Shown: positions 7,555 through 14,976, counted from the stretch's first letter. The stretch: DNA of 24,860 nucleotides from an uncultured Bacilli bacterium (GCA_934101625.1 CAKORV010000014.1:1-24860); one strand, 5' to 3'. The notes: generated by a model from the sequence alone, not told the origin. Program-made: numbers and translations.

Positions 7555-9300
7555 ATGAAAGAAATTAATAATATTTATAGAAATGTATATTGTGGGTATG
7601 TTTCTAGTGATATGGTAGGTAAAGAAATTAGAATTGCTGGATGGGTTAATTCAATTAGAAAATTAGGTGGTTTAACATTCTTAACTTTAAGAGATGAAAC
7701 TGGTATAGTTCAAGCCATTACTGAAGACACTAGTTTAATAGATAGAATAGTAAAAGAAAGTACTGTTACCATAGCAGGAATAGTACATCTAAGAACACCA
7801 GAGATGGTTAATAAAAATATGAAAACTGGTGAAGTTGAAGTAGAAATTAAATCTATAGAAGTTTTAGGTGAATGTTTAAGTACATTACCATTTGAAACTA
7901 GTAGAAGTAGAGAAGCGAGTGAAGAAACTAGACTTAAATATAGATACTTAGATTTAAGAAATCCAGTGGTACATGATAATATAATATTTAGAAGTAAAGT
8001 AATAGATTTTATTAGAAGTACTATGAAAGATATGGATTTTACAGAATTATCTACTCCTATAATTACTACTAGTAGTCCAGAAGGAGCTAGAGACTTTATA
8101 ATACCTAGTAGAAAATTTAAAGGTAAATTTTATGCTTTACCACAAGCACCACAAATTTATAAGCAATTATTAATGGTAAGTGGAATAAATAGATATTTCC
8201 AGATTGCACCTTGCTTTAGAGATGAAGATTGTCGTGCTGATAGAACTTTAGAATTTTATCAATTAGACTTTGAAATGAGTTTTGTAACAGATGAAGATGT
8301 ATTTAAAGTAGGTGAAAGAGTATTCTATGATACATTTAGTAAGTTCAGTGACAAATATGTAAGTCCTGCACCATTTAGAAGAATACCTTATAGAGAAGCA
8401 ATTCTTAAATATGGATCTGATAAACCTGACTTAAGAAATCCACTAGAAATAAGTGAATTAACTCATATATTCAAAAATACTACTTTTGAACCTTTTAAAG
8501 GAAGTACTATAAGAGGTATTAAAGTTAGTAATATAGATAAACCTAATTCTTGGTATAAAAAACTAGAAGAATATATGAAAGAAATTGGGGCTTCAGGGTT
8601 GGCATATATTAAAGTTAATGAAGATTTAACATTTAAGTCAAGTCTTGATAAGTTTTTTACTGATGAAGAAAGAACTATGTTAAAAGAAGAATTAGAATTA
8701 AAGCCTAGTGATGTAGTATTTATAATATCTGATAAGAAGAAATGTGCTAAATATGCAGGACTTTTAAGAACTAAATTGGGTGAAGAACTAGAATTAATTG
8801 ATAAAGATAGATTCGAATTTTGTATAGTTAATGATTTTCCAATGTATGAATTTAACGAAGAAACTAATAATTGGGATTTTGGACATAATCCATTTAGTAT
8901 GCCTCAAGGTGGACTAGAAGCACTTAAAAATACACCTATAGAAGATATACTAGCTTATCAATATGACTTTGTATGTAATGGCTGTGAAATGGCAAGTGGA
9001 GCAGTAAGAAATCATAGCATAGAAATAATGAAAGAAGCATTTAAATTAGCAGGTTATGATGAAGAAACTGTTAAAAATAAATTTAAGAGTTTATATACTG
9101 CATTTCAATATGGTGCTCCACCACATGCAGGAATGGCTCCTGGTATAGATAGAATAATTATGCTTTTAACTGGAGAAGAAAATCTAAGAGAAGTTCAATT
9201 ATTCCCACCAAATGTAAGTGGACAAGATAACTTAATGGGTGGTCCTACAGAAGTAACAGAACAACAATTAAGAGAAACACATATAAAAATAAGAGATTAA
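7555..9300 (+). CDS. aspS: Aspartyl-tRNA synthetase
   Basis: This class II synthetase charges tRNA-Asp. It has an N-terminal OB-fold anticodon-binding domain (about 1-105; GWVNSIRKLGGLTFLTLRD), motif 1 around 150-170, motif 2 FRDED at 221-225, the bacterial GAD insertion (about 285-420) and motif 3 GMAPGIDRIIML starting at 526. At 581 residues it has bacterial-type length, separating it from AsnRS and archaeal AspRS. Start ATG is supported by AAGGAGG 5 bases upstream. Expression is controlled by the T-box. In many bacteria it pairs with hisS; here it stands alone and is followed by a bidirectional terminator. Confidence 0.97.
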   Translation: MKEINNIYRNVYCGYVSSDMVGKEIRIAGWVNSIRKLGGLTFLTLRDETGIVQAITEDTSLIDRIVKESTVTIAGIVHLRTPEMVNKNMKTGEVEVEIKSIEVLGECLSTLPFETSRSREASEETRLKYRYLDLRNPVVHDNIIFRSKVIDFIRSTMKDMDFTELSTPIITTSSPEGARDFIIPSRKFKGKFYALPQAPQIYKQLLMVSGINRYFQIAPCFRDEDCRADRTLEFYQLDFEMSFVTDEDVFKVGERVFYDTFSKFSDKYVSPAPFRRIPYREAILKYGSDKPDLRNPLEISELTHIFKNTTFEPFKGSTIRGIKVSNIDKPNSWYKKLEEYMKEIGASGLAYIKVNEDLTFKSSLDKFFTDEERTMLKEELELKPSDVVFIISDKKKCAKYAGLLRTKLGEELELIDKDRFEFCIVNDFPMYEFNEETNNWDFGHNPFSMPQGGLEALKNTPIEDILAYQYDFVCNGCEMASGAVRNHSIEIMKEAFKLAGYDEETVKNKFKSLYTAFQYGAPPHAGMAPGIDRIIMLLTGEENLREVQLFPPNVSGQDNLMGGPTEVTEQQLRETHIKIRD

Positions 9301-9320
9301 TTTATAATCTCTTATTTATT
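9287..9320 (+). terminator. Bidirectional terminator between aspS and the convergent gene
   Basis: AAATAAGAGATT (9287-9298) pairs perfectly with AATCTCTTATTT (9306-9317), with A-rich sequence on one side and T-rich on the other. It overlaps the aspS end and the stop codon of the minus-strand gene, so it can serve both strands. Confidence 0.8.
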
Positions 9321-10034
9321 TTCTTCAGAATGATTTATATCATTATAATCAATATTATATTCATAAGTAATTTTATTCTCTTTAGTATTTAATAAGTAAA
9401 CATTTACAACAGAACCATTAGTAGCGTTACTTCTAACTCCTTCACTAATAACTCCAAAATATATACCATTATCAGTAAAAATAGGATTTGCTATTTCATT
9501 AGTTTCATAAACTGTATGACCATAATTTTTAGTTTCAGAGTTATAAAGTAAGAAATCAACTTTACTTATTTTATCATTTTTCTTATTGATAATCATAATT
9601 ACATTTCCATCAATATATAAATTATAATTTAATTCTTCTTCATTATCAGTACTAACATCAGTAGTCAAAATAACTTCATCTTGTGAATACAAAACTAATG
9701 ATTTTTCTACAATATTTATTTTCATACTTCTATTTTCATGATTGAAAAATAATGTGTTTTTTTCATTAGACAATATACTTTCTTTTTCATTTATCTTAAT
9801 GTCTCTTCCTATTAAGCTTAATCTCAAATTATCATAATTCTTATATAATTCGTAATTTTCTAATGTACAAGGTTTACAAACTTCACACTTACCGGTACTA
9901 GATTTAATAACTAAGACAATACAAAGTATTATAATAATTACTATCTCACCTATAATAATAAAACTTTTAATTGTACCAACATTCTCTTTTAAATTATCAT
10001 CTTTATTTTTAATATTATTATTTTCATTATTCAT
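9312..10034 (-). CDS. Membrane-anchored protein with CxxCxxC after the helix, unknown function
   Basis: A 240-residue protein of unrecognised family. Residues 1-23 are hydrophilic and Asn-rich (cytoplasmic), 24-44 form one hydrophobic helix, then KCEVCKPC gives Cys50, Cys53 and Cys56 just outside the membrane. Residues 60-235 are beta-strand-rich (alternating hydrophobics, LYIDGNVIMII, FLLYNSETKNYG), as in a small extracellular beta domain. The cysteine triplet could bind metal or lipid or form disulfides; it is not a classical lipobox signal because a long N-terminus precedes the helix. Start ATG follows GGTGA by 4 bases. It is convergent with aspS and divergent from the sigma factor gene. 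Confidence 0.78.
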   Translation of the reverse strand: MNNENNNIKNKDDNLKENVGTIKSFIIIGEIVIIIILCIVLVIKSSTGKCEVCKPCTLENYELYKNYDNLRLSLIGRDIKINEKESILSNEKNTLFFNHENRSMKINIVEKSLVLYSQDEVILTTDVSTDNEEELNYNLYIDGNVIMIINKKNDKISKVDFLLYNSETKNYGHTVYETNEIANPIFTDNGIYFGVISEGVRSNATNGSVVNVYLLNTKENKITYEYNIDYNDINHSEENK

Positions 10035-10104
10035 AAAATCACCAATATTATTTTACCATAAATACTAAATATATAAAATAAAATACAAAATATTTTACAA
10101 AGCT

Positions 10105-10133
10105 TTTACTTTCTCTGAAAAATGTGATATAAT
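10105..10133 (+). promoter_or_regulatory. Promoter of the sigma factor gene (extended -10)
   Basis: TTTACT (10105-10110), 17 bases, TG-A-TATAAT (hexamer 10128-10133). The ribosome site GGGAG is at 10151-10155. Confidence 0.7.
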
Positions 10134-10161
10134 ACGCTTTCGAGAAAGAAGGGAGAAGATT

Positions 10162-11685
10162 ATGAATATAGAAGAATTTAATGAATTAAGTAATGAAAAA
10201 TTATATAATAATTTGAAACCAATAATAGATAAAGTATATATAGAATATGAATTTATAAAATTAGATAAGAAAAAATATAAAGAATTAGTATTAAAAACAA
10301 TAAGTATTTATAGAAAGAAAATTAATTCTACAAATATTGATAAATATGATTTAATATTTAAAAATGATTTAAATGAGTTATTAAATGGATACATAAAAAC
10401 AGTGGTTCATAATAGTAAAGATTATATAAGAGTTATAACTTTATATATGAAGAAATATGAAGTACCTAAGACTTATAAATATGCTTTAACAGCATTTAGA
10501 GACCTAGTTAAACTAATTCATTCAATAAATTATACAGTAACTCCAGAAACAATAATTGAACTATTAAATAGCAGTGAAATTGTAAATCAAACAATAAAAC
10601 AAGTAGTAGAATTTAATACATATAATATAAAGAAAGATGGTATTACTAAAGTATTTAGTGATGAAAAAATAATTTCTTTAATTGAAGTATATTGTATGAT
10701 TAATAATATTGATTTAGACAATGATATATATGAAGATTTAAAGAATGTAGAAGAAAATAAACATGAGTATACTGATGATGATTTATGTTCTTATTTAAAT
10801 GAAATTTATATGCCTTTACTTACTATTACACAAGAAAGAGAACTTGCACATAGAGTTAAAGAAGGAGACCAAAAAGCAAAACAAATTTTAATTGAAAGAA
10901 ATTTAAGGTTAGTAGTTAAGATTGCTAAGGGATATAATGGAAGAAGTAGTTTATCACTTTTAGATTTAATTCAAGAAGGTAATTTAGGTCTTATGAGAGC
11001 AGTTGAAAAATTTGATGTTGATAAAGGATTTAAATTTAGTACATATGCTACATGGTGGATTAGACAGTCTATTACAAGAAGTATATGTGATTATGGAAGA
11101 AATATAAAAATACCTATTCATACAGCAGAAAAAATATCTAAATATTATAAAACTAAAAAAATACTAGAAAATGAACTAGGTAGAGAGGCTACAATCAAAG
11201 AAATAGCAGAAAGACTTGGTATGACAGAAAAAGAAGTATCATATTTACATAATCTTTCAATAGATACAGTAAGTATAAATAGTTTTATAAGTGATGAAGA
11301 AACTGATGAATTAGGAAGTTTTATACCTTCTAAAGATAAGACTCCTGCTGAAGAAACATATGAAAATAGTATGATAAAAGATGTAAGAGCACTTTTAGAT
11401 AAAGCAGAATTAACTAGTAGAGAGAAAACTATTATTATATATAGATATGGATTATATGGTGTAGAAATAAAAACCTTAGAAGAGTTAGGAAAAGAATTAA
11501 ATATAACAAGAGAAAGAACAAGACAAATTGAAAATAAGGCATTAAGAAAACTAACGAGATATAGGGAAATCAAAGATTATGCAGAATATCTAGATGATCC
11601 TGATAAAGCTGTAAAAAATATGTTGGAGGCCAAATCTAGATCATATAATAGTAACTGTAGATTATATAAAATGTATAAAGATTAA
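10162..11685 (+). CDS. rpoD: RNA polymerase primary sigma factor (sigma-70/SigA type)
   Basis: The protein directs RNA polymerase to -10/-35 promoters like those seen throughout the window. Of its 507 residues, region 1.2 is at about 205-237 (DDLCSYLNEI), region 2 at 239-310 (RNLRLVVKIAK, DLIQEGNLGLMRAVEKFD, FKFSTYATWWIRQSI), region 3 at about 318-400, and region 4 at about 405-470 with the helix-turn-helix TLEELGKELNITRERTRQIE. Regions 2.3-2.4 and 4.2 are of housekeeping type. The first about 200 residues do not resemble the usual region 1.1 and are Ile/Lys/Asn-rich. A tail of about 35 residues follows region 4. It is not beside dnaG as in many Firmicutes. ATG 10162 is supported by GGGAG. 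Confidence 0.93.
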   Translation: MNIEEFNELSNEKLYNNLKPIIDKVYIEYEFIKLDKKKYKELVLKTISIYRKKINSTNIDKYDLIFKNDLNELLNGYIKTVVHNSKDYIRVITLYMKKYEVPKTYKYALTAFRDLVKLIHSINYTVTPETIIELLNSSEIVNQTIKQVVEFNTYNIKKDGITKVFSDEKIISLIEVYCMINNIDLDNDIYEDLKNVEENKHEYTDDDLCSYLNEIYMPLLTITQERELAHRVKEGDQKAKQILIERNLRLVVKIAKGYNGRSSLSLLDLIQEGNLGLMRAVEKFDVDKGFKFSTYATWWIRQSITRSICDYGRNIKIPIHTAEKISKYYKTKKILENELGREATIKEIAERLGMTEKEVSYLHNLSIDTVSINSFISDEETDELGSFIPSKDKTPAEETYENSMIKDVRALLDKAELTSREKTIIIYRYGLYGVEIKTLEELGKELNITRERTRQIENKALRKLTRYREIKDYAEYLDDPDKAVKNMLEAKSRSYNSNCRLYKMYKD

Positions 11686-11724
11686 TTGATAACTAAATGT
11701 GAAGTTTTAACAAATATTAGTTAA

Positions 11725-11762
11725 GGGTTGTAACTTTTATTTAAAGAGTACAACCTTTTTTA
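11725..11762 (+). terminator. Rho-independent terminator after the sigma factor gene
   Basis: GGTTGTA (11726-11732) pairs with TACAACC (11749-11755), followed by T7. The stem can be extended inward through ACTTT/AAAGAGT. Confidence 0.85.
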
Positions 11763-11786
11763 ATTAAATAAAAAATTCAAAAATGC

Positions 11787-11815
11787 TTGCATTAAATAAT
11801 GTAATGTGTTACTAT
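11787..11815 (+). promoter_or_regulatory. Possible promoter before the group II-like RNA
   Basis: TTGCAT (11787-11792), 17 bases, TACTAT (11810-11815). If the intron's 5' end is GTGTT at 11806, this element would overlap it and may be fortuitous. Confidence 0.4.
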
Positions 11816-12590
11816 ATATATCAAGAACTGTGGAACGTTCTTAACTAAAAAGGTTAAGCCCTAATATTTTAGGAGAACTGATAGACTGAGTAAGGAATGA
11901 AAAGAGTAACGTCTTGAAACTTGCCTATGAAAACTACGACATGCAAATGATAATATAGTGAATCAAATGTATGATAGCTCGTTAAAGTCACTTGAAAAGT
12001 TACCCTAATATCATAAGATAAGGAAAGTGTCATAAACATGTAACTGATGAAGTGGTAGTCTATAAAATACCTATGATTAGTATGACTAAAAGCTAGTCTG
12101 ACGAATACTTGAATGTACAGATTAATGTTAATAGTAGAAATGCTAAATACCGATAGCGGTGTGAATGTGGTAAAGTAATTGTTTCTGTATGAAATACCAT
12201 ATAGTGTTATAGGCACTATCAAGTTCACTAATCTATAGAGTAAATCTAAGGGTATATGAAAAGATAAGTCTATTGGAACGTTACAAGGTTAGAATATTTA
12301 AGCGACTATACGCGTTTGTAAAATAGTGATAGATATAATAAATAAACTATCTTAATCTAACTGAGAGCGAAGTCAAAGTACCTATGAATCATTGATAATA
12401 AGATGTGGAGGAAAAGGCTTTAGTTGTAAGAAATAATAATGATTTGTACAGTTCTAGAGTGTATAAATCAATTAAATATTGTTAAAGTATTACAATGGCA
12501 CGCCGTATGAGTAGAAATATTCATGTACGGTGTAGAACAGGTGGAAAAGTGGAGACAATATCAAAACTTTACATATTGTTTGCGAATAAT
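11806..12590 (+). mobile_element. ORF-less group II intron-like ribozyme RNA
   Basis: About 780 bases with no plausible protein gene and many small hairpins. The key evidence is a 34-base domain V at 12500-12533: the lower stem ACGCCGTA pairs with TACGGTGT, there is a two-base TG bulge, and the upper stem TGAGTA pairs with TATTCA around a GAAA tetraloop, with a CGC-type catalytic triad. A domain VI-like hairpin follows (ACAATAT 12555-12561 with ATATTGT 12573-12579). Domain I-III-like stretches (GATAAGGAAAGTGTC near 12019, GGAGGAAAAGGCT near 12406) resemble, from memory, blocks in the lactococcal Ll.LtrB (group IIA) intron. Domain IV has no maturase/reverse transcriptase ORF. Both ends are approximate. 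It lies in an intergenic region between the sigma factor terminator and the infC promoter and interrupts no gene. Confidence 0.75.
12500..12533 (+). ncRNA. Group II intron domain V
   Basis: Canonical 34-nt hairpin: 8-base lower helix (CCGTA/TACGG core), TG bulge on the 3' strand, 6-base upper helix, GAAA tetraloop. This is the most conserved catalytic element of group II introns and is intact here. Confidence 0.88.
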
Positions 12591-12613
12591 TTAGTTAAAT
12601 AAAACTAAATATT

Positions 12614-12645
12614 AAAAGGAATTATCAATATGATAGTTCTTTTTC
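12614..12645 (+). terminator. Rho-independent terminator downstream of the group II-like RNA
   Basis: AAAAGGAATTATC (12614-12626) pairs with GATAGTTCTTTT (from 12632) including G-U pairs, followed by T-rich sequence. A copy of AAAACTAAATATT lies on each side (12601 and 12651). Confidence 0.75.
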
Positions 12646-12695
12646 TATTAAAAACTAAATATTTACAAAAAATTCAAATTTTATGAATAAATAAC

Positions 12696-12724
12696 TTGAC
12701 AAAGAGTAAACTATATTGTATTAT
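12696..12724 (+). promoter_or_regulatory. infC operon promoter
   Basis: Consensus TTGACA (12696-12701), 17 bases, TATTAT (12719-12724). Confidence 0.85.
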
Positions 12725-12730
12725 TTAATA

Positions 12731-12845
12731 CGTAGAAAAGAGAAAGAAGTGTATCCACACTCACCTGATTGACTAAGTTGATAGGTAAAATGCTTATAAT
12801 ATTTAAGTTTTTTAAGTGGATACATTTGTATTCACTTTTTTGTAT
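12731..12845 (+). promoter_or_regulatory. infC-rpmI-rplT leader with terminator/antiterminator (L20-leader-like)
   Basis: A terminator AAGTGGATAC (12814-12823) with GTATTCACTT (12828-12837) and a T-run precedes infC. GTATCCAC at 12751-12758 is perfectly complementary to GTGGATAC (12816-12823), so a long-range pairing would disrupt the terminator. This mutually exclusive design is that of the Bacillus L20 leader, in which ribosomal protein L20 represses its own operon by favouring termination. L20 as the ligand is inferred from operon content. Confidence 0.75.
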
Positions 12846-12862
12846 ATTTGGAGGTGTCTAGT

Positions 12863-13381
12863 ATAGCTAAACAAGATAATGTTCTAATTAATGAACAAAT
12901 AAAATTTAATGAAGTAATGGTAATTGGACCTAATGGAGAAAAGTTAGGTGTAAAAAAAATCGAGGATGCTAGAACTCTAGCAAATTATGCTGGACTTGAT
13001 TTAGTACTTATGAGTTCATCAGGTATGCCTGTATGTAAAGTTATTGATTACAATAAATTTAAGTATGAAAAATCAAAGAAAGAAAAAGAAGCAAAGAAAA
13101 GACAAAGAGAACAAAACTTAGAATTAAAGGAATATCGTTTAAGTGTTACAATTGATGTTCATGACTTTGAAACTAAATTAAAAAATGCTAGAAGTTATGT
13201 AGAAAAAGGTCATAAAGTAAAAGTATCTGTAAGATTTAAAGGTAGACAAATAGCGCATCCAGAACTTGGAAAAGATGTTATTGTTAGATTTGCTGAAAAG
13301 TTAAGTGATGTAGGTGAAATAAGTGAATTACCAAAACTTGAAGGAAGAAGTATAAGTTTAGTCGTAGCACCTAAAAAATAA
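12863..13381 (+). CDS. infC: Translation initiation factor IF-3, AUA start codon
   Basis: IF-3 binds the 30S subunit, keeps subunits apart and checks start-codon/initiator-tRNA pairing. The 172-residue protein has the N-domain (LINEQIKFNEVMVIGPNGEKLG, in the family's opening position), a Lys-rich linker (about 70-90) and the C-domain ending in EGRSISLVVAPKK. The start is placed at ATA (12863): GGAGGTG at 12850-12856 is 6 bases upstream, and the protein then begins five residues before the conserved NVLINEQ block. The in-frame TTG (12848) and GTG (12854) overlap the ribosome site itself. Non-canonical AUU/AUA starts are a known feature of infC, giving autoregulation because IF-3 rejects them. 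First gene of the infC-rpmI-rplT operon. Confidence 0.93.
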   Translation: MAKQDNVLINEQIKFNEVMVIGPNGEKLGVKKIEDARTLANYAGLDLVLMSSSGMPVCKVIDYNKFKYEKSKKEKEAKKRQREQNLELKEYRLSVTIDVHDFETKLKNARSYVEKGHKVKVSVRFKGRQIAHPELGKDVIVRFAEKLSDVGEISELPKLEGRSISLVVAPKK

Positions 13382-13397
13382 AGAAGGAGAGATAAAA

Positions 13398-13592
13398 ATG
13401 CCAAAACAAAAGACACATAAAGGAATAGCTAAAAAAGTAACTAAAAGAAATAGTGGAAGTCTTAAAATAGGACATCCAGGAGCAAACCATAAAACAGGAA
13501 AGAAACCAACAAGTTTCAATAGAAATCATAGAGAACAAAGTGCTTTAAGTAGTGCTGATATGAACAGATATAAGAAAGCGTTAAGGGGGTAA
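13398..13592 (+). CDS. rpmI: 50S ribosomal protein L35
   Basis: A 64-residue basic protein with the L35 hallmarks: MPKQKTHKGIAKKVTKR at the N-terminus, a central HKTGKKPTSFNR and an ending with DMNRYKKAL. It is part of the large subunit. Start follows GGAGAG with good spacing. It lies 16 bases after infC and 5 bases before rplT, the standard operon order. Confidence 0.97.
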   Translation: MPKQKTHKGIAKKVTKRNSGSLKIGHPGANHKTGKKPTSFNRNHREQSALSSADMNRYKKALRG

Positions 13593-13597
13593 TGTAG

Positions 13598-14101
13598 ATG
13601 ACAAGAGTTAAAGGCGGAACTGTAACAAGAGCTAGAAGAAAGAAAGTATTAAAACAAGCAAAAGGATATTTTGGAAGTAAACATAGACTATATAAAAGTG
13701 CTCAAGAACAAGTAATGCACAGTGGTAGATATAGTTTCAATGATAGAAAGAAAAATAAAGGTAACTTTAGAAAAATTTGGATTACAAGAATCAATGCTGC
13801 TTGTAGAATGAATGACATTAGTTATAGTAAGTTTATAGATGGACTTAATAAAGCTGGTGTTGAAATCAACAGAAAGATGTTAAGTGAATTAGCAATCCAA
13901 GATATGAATGAATTTACTAAATTAGTAAACATTGCTAAAGATGCTTTAAATGGTAAAGTAGAAAAAACTGAAAAAGTTGAAACTAAAAGTGAAGGTTTAG
14001 AATCTAAAACAGTTGCTGAATTAAAAGAATTAGCTAAAGAAAAAGGAATTGAAGGTTACACTACAATGAAAAAAGCAGATTTATTAAATGCTTTAAAGTA
14101 G
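13598..14101 (+). CDS. rplT: 50S ribosomal protein L20 with SAP/Rho-N-like C-terminal extension
   Basis: L20 binds 23S rRNA early in large-subunit assembly and represses its own operon in Bacillus. Residues 1-118 are ordinary L20 (RVKGGTVTRARRKK, AKGYFGSKHRLYKSA, RDRKKNKGNFRK-type block, WITRINAACR). The protein then continues to 167 residues, about 50 more than usual. A charged linker (119-136) leads to TVAELKELAKEKGIEGYTTMKKADLLNAL (in two parts, 138-151 and 152-166), which has the helix-extended loop-helix pattern of SAP/Rho N-terminal motifs that bind nucleic acid. Codon use is uniform across the join, and the stop is followed at once by a terminator. Start is supported by GGGGG upstream. 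Confidence 0.95.
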   Translation: MTRVKGGTVTRARRKKVLKQAKGYFGSKHRLYKSAQEQVMHSGRYSFNDRKKNKGNFRKIWITRINAACRMNDISYSKFIDGLNKAGVEINRKMLSELAIQDMNEFTKLVNIAKDALNGKVEKTEKVETKSEGLESKTVAELKELAKEKGIEGYTTMKKADLLNALK

Positions 14102-14119
14102 AAGAGTAATCTTCTTTTT
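14100..14119 (+). terminator. Terminator of the infC-rpmI-rplT operon
   Basis: AGAAGA (14100-14105), loop GTAA, TCTTCT (14110-14115), then a T-run. It overlaps the rplT stop codon. Confidence 0.75.
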
Positions 14120-14140
14120 CATAATTTATATGAGGATAGA

Positions 14141-14497
14141 ATGAATATAAAAGATAAAATAAAAGTAAAAAGAATTTATTTACAGAAAAAGAAAGAATTA
14201 TTGTTAAAACTGAAAGAAAACATTGAATTATTAGATTTGTCTTCTCCTAATGGTTATTTTCTTTCTTTATCAGACTTAAAAATGAATTCTATTAAAGGTT
14301 ATATATCTAACAATATAACCAAAGAAGAAATAGAGTACTTAAAAGAACTTGCTATAAAAGATGGAATAGAATTTAATATTAAGTATTCTCCATATAGACC
14401 TTATGAATTAATTGCAACTACAAAATATATTAATAATAACATTGGTTCATTTAAAGTAAGAAGACTAAATAAAGGAATTACATATACTTCTATATAG
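14141..14497 (+). CDS. Small unknown protein (118 aa)
   Basis: Not recognised. The first 35 residues are basic and helical (KDKIKVKRIYLQKKKELLLKLKENIE); the rest alternates short strands and helices, with a KEEIEYLKELAIKDGIEF helix and a C-terminal basic stretch KVRRLNKG. No membrane helix or signal. The basic charge suggests nucleic acid or ribosome association (inference only). Start ATG follows GAGGAT by 4 bases. It is separated from rplT by a terminator and ends in its own hairpin terminator. Confidence 0.65.
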   Translation: MNIKDKIKVKRIYLQKKKELLLKLKENIELLDLSSPNGYFLSLSDLKMNSIKGYISNNITKEEIEYLKELAIKDGIEFNIKYSPYRPYELIATTKYINNNIGSFKVRRLNKGITYTSI

Positions 14498-14514
14498 TAT
14501 ATGTAATTTATTTT
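14477..14514 (+). terminator. Terminator of the 118-aa gene
   Basis: ATTACATATACT (14477-14488) pairs perfectly with AGTATATGTAAT (14496-14507), followed by TTATTTT. It spans the stop codon. Confidence 0.7.
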
Positions 14515-14525
14515 ATACAAAAGTG

Positions 14526-14554
14526 TTGACATTTCATACTTTATATGGTACAAT
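14526..14554 (+). promoter_or_regulatory. Promoter of the 107-aa gene
   Basis: TTGACA (14526-14531), 17 bases, TACAAT (14549-14554). A longer reading of the next gene from GTG 14523 would begin upstream of this -35, so that start cannot be right. Confidence 0.85.
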
Positions 14555-14600
14555 TATGTCACTTGATGGTAATATGCACATTAAAAAGGGGGAATTAAAT

Positions 14601-14924
14601 ATGTGTACAAATAATGAAAATCAAATTAAAGCAGTATTAGGAAAGAGAATCTATGAAATTCTAAAATTAGAATATCTAGAAAGTTTAAGAAGTTATATTA
14701 AAACTCATAAATCAGTTAATCTTGCCTTAATTAATCCTACAGTTAAGATACCACTTGATTTAAGAATTAATAATGTAGTAATTGATGGAATAGTTTTAAA
14801 TGTAACTAGAGAATATCTTAATATGAATGGACTAGACTTTACAGTAACTAATGGTAATGATGGTTATTTATATTTTAGTTTAAGTAGTTTAGAAGCAGAA
14901 AAAATAAATAAAAAAACGAAATAA
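14601..14924 (+). CDS. Small unknown protein (107 aa)
   Basis: Not recognised. Starts MCTNNENQIKAVLGKRIYEI at ATG 14601, chosen because GGGGGA lies 6 bases upstream and a consensus promoter (14526-14554) lies before it. It has an N-terminal helical part (1-45) and a beta-rich part (46-95, e.g. VVIDGIVLNVTREYLNMNG, DGYLYFSLSSLEAEK). No signal peptide or membrane segment. Monocistronic, between its own promoter and a strong terminator, so it is probably a well-expressed cytosolic protein; function unknown. Confidence 0.75.
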   Translation: MCTNNENQIKAVLGKRIYEILKLEYLESLRSYIKTHKSVNLALINPTVKIPLDLRINNVVIDGIVLNVTREYLNMNGLDFTVTNGNDGYLYFSLSSLEAEKINKKTK

Positions 14925-14930
14925 ATAAAA

Positions 14931-14976
14931 GGACTTATAAATCCTCATCTGGGATTTTTAAGTCCTTTTTATCAAA
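14931..14976 (+). terminator. Bidirectional terminator (107-aa gene / femX-like gene)
   Basis: GGACTTATAAATCC (14931-14944) pairs with GGATTTTTAAGTCC (14952-14965), followed by T5; A-rich on the other side. It overlaps the end of the minus-strand gene. Confidence 0.85.

Noticed and set aside
11869..12228. 119-residue minus-strand reading frame inside the intergenic RNA region
   Set aside because: It is Tyr/Phe/Ser/Ile-rich with no recognisable motif or strong ribosome site, and it lies antisense to the group II-like RNA; best explained as a chance frame.
12848..12862. TTG (12848) or GTG (12854) as the infC start
   Set aside because: Both overlap the GGAGGTG ribosome site itself and would add residues not expected in IF-3; ATA 12863 has ideal spacing.
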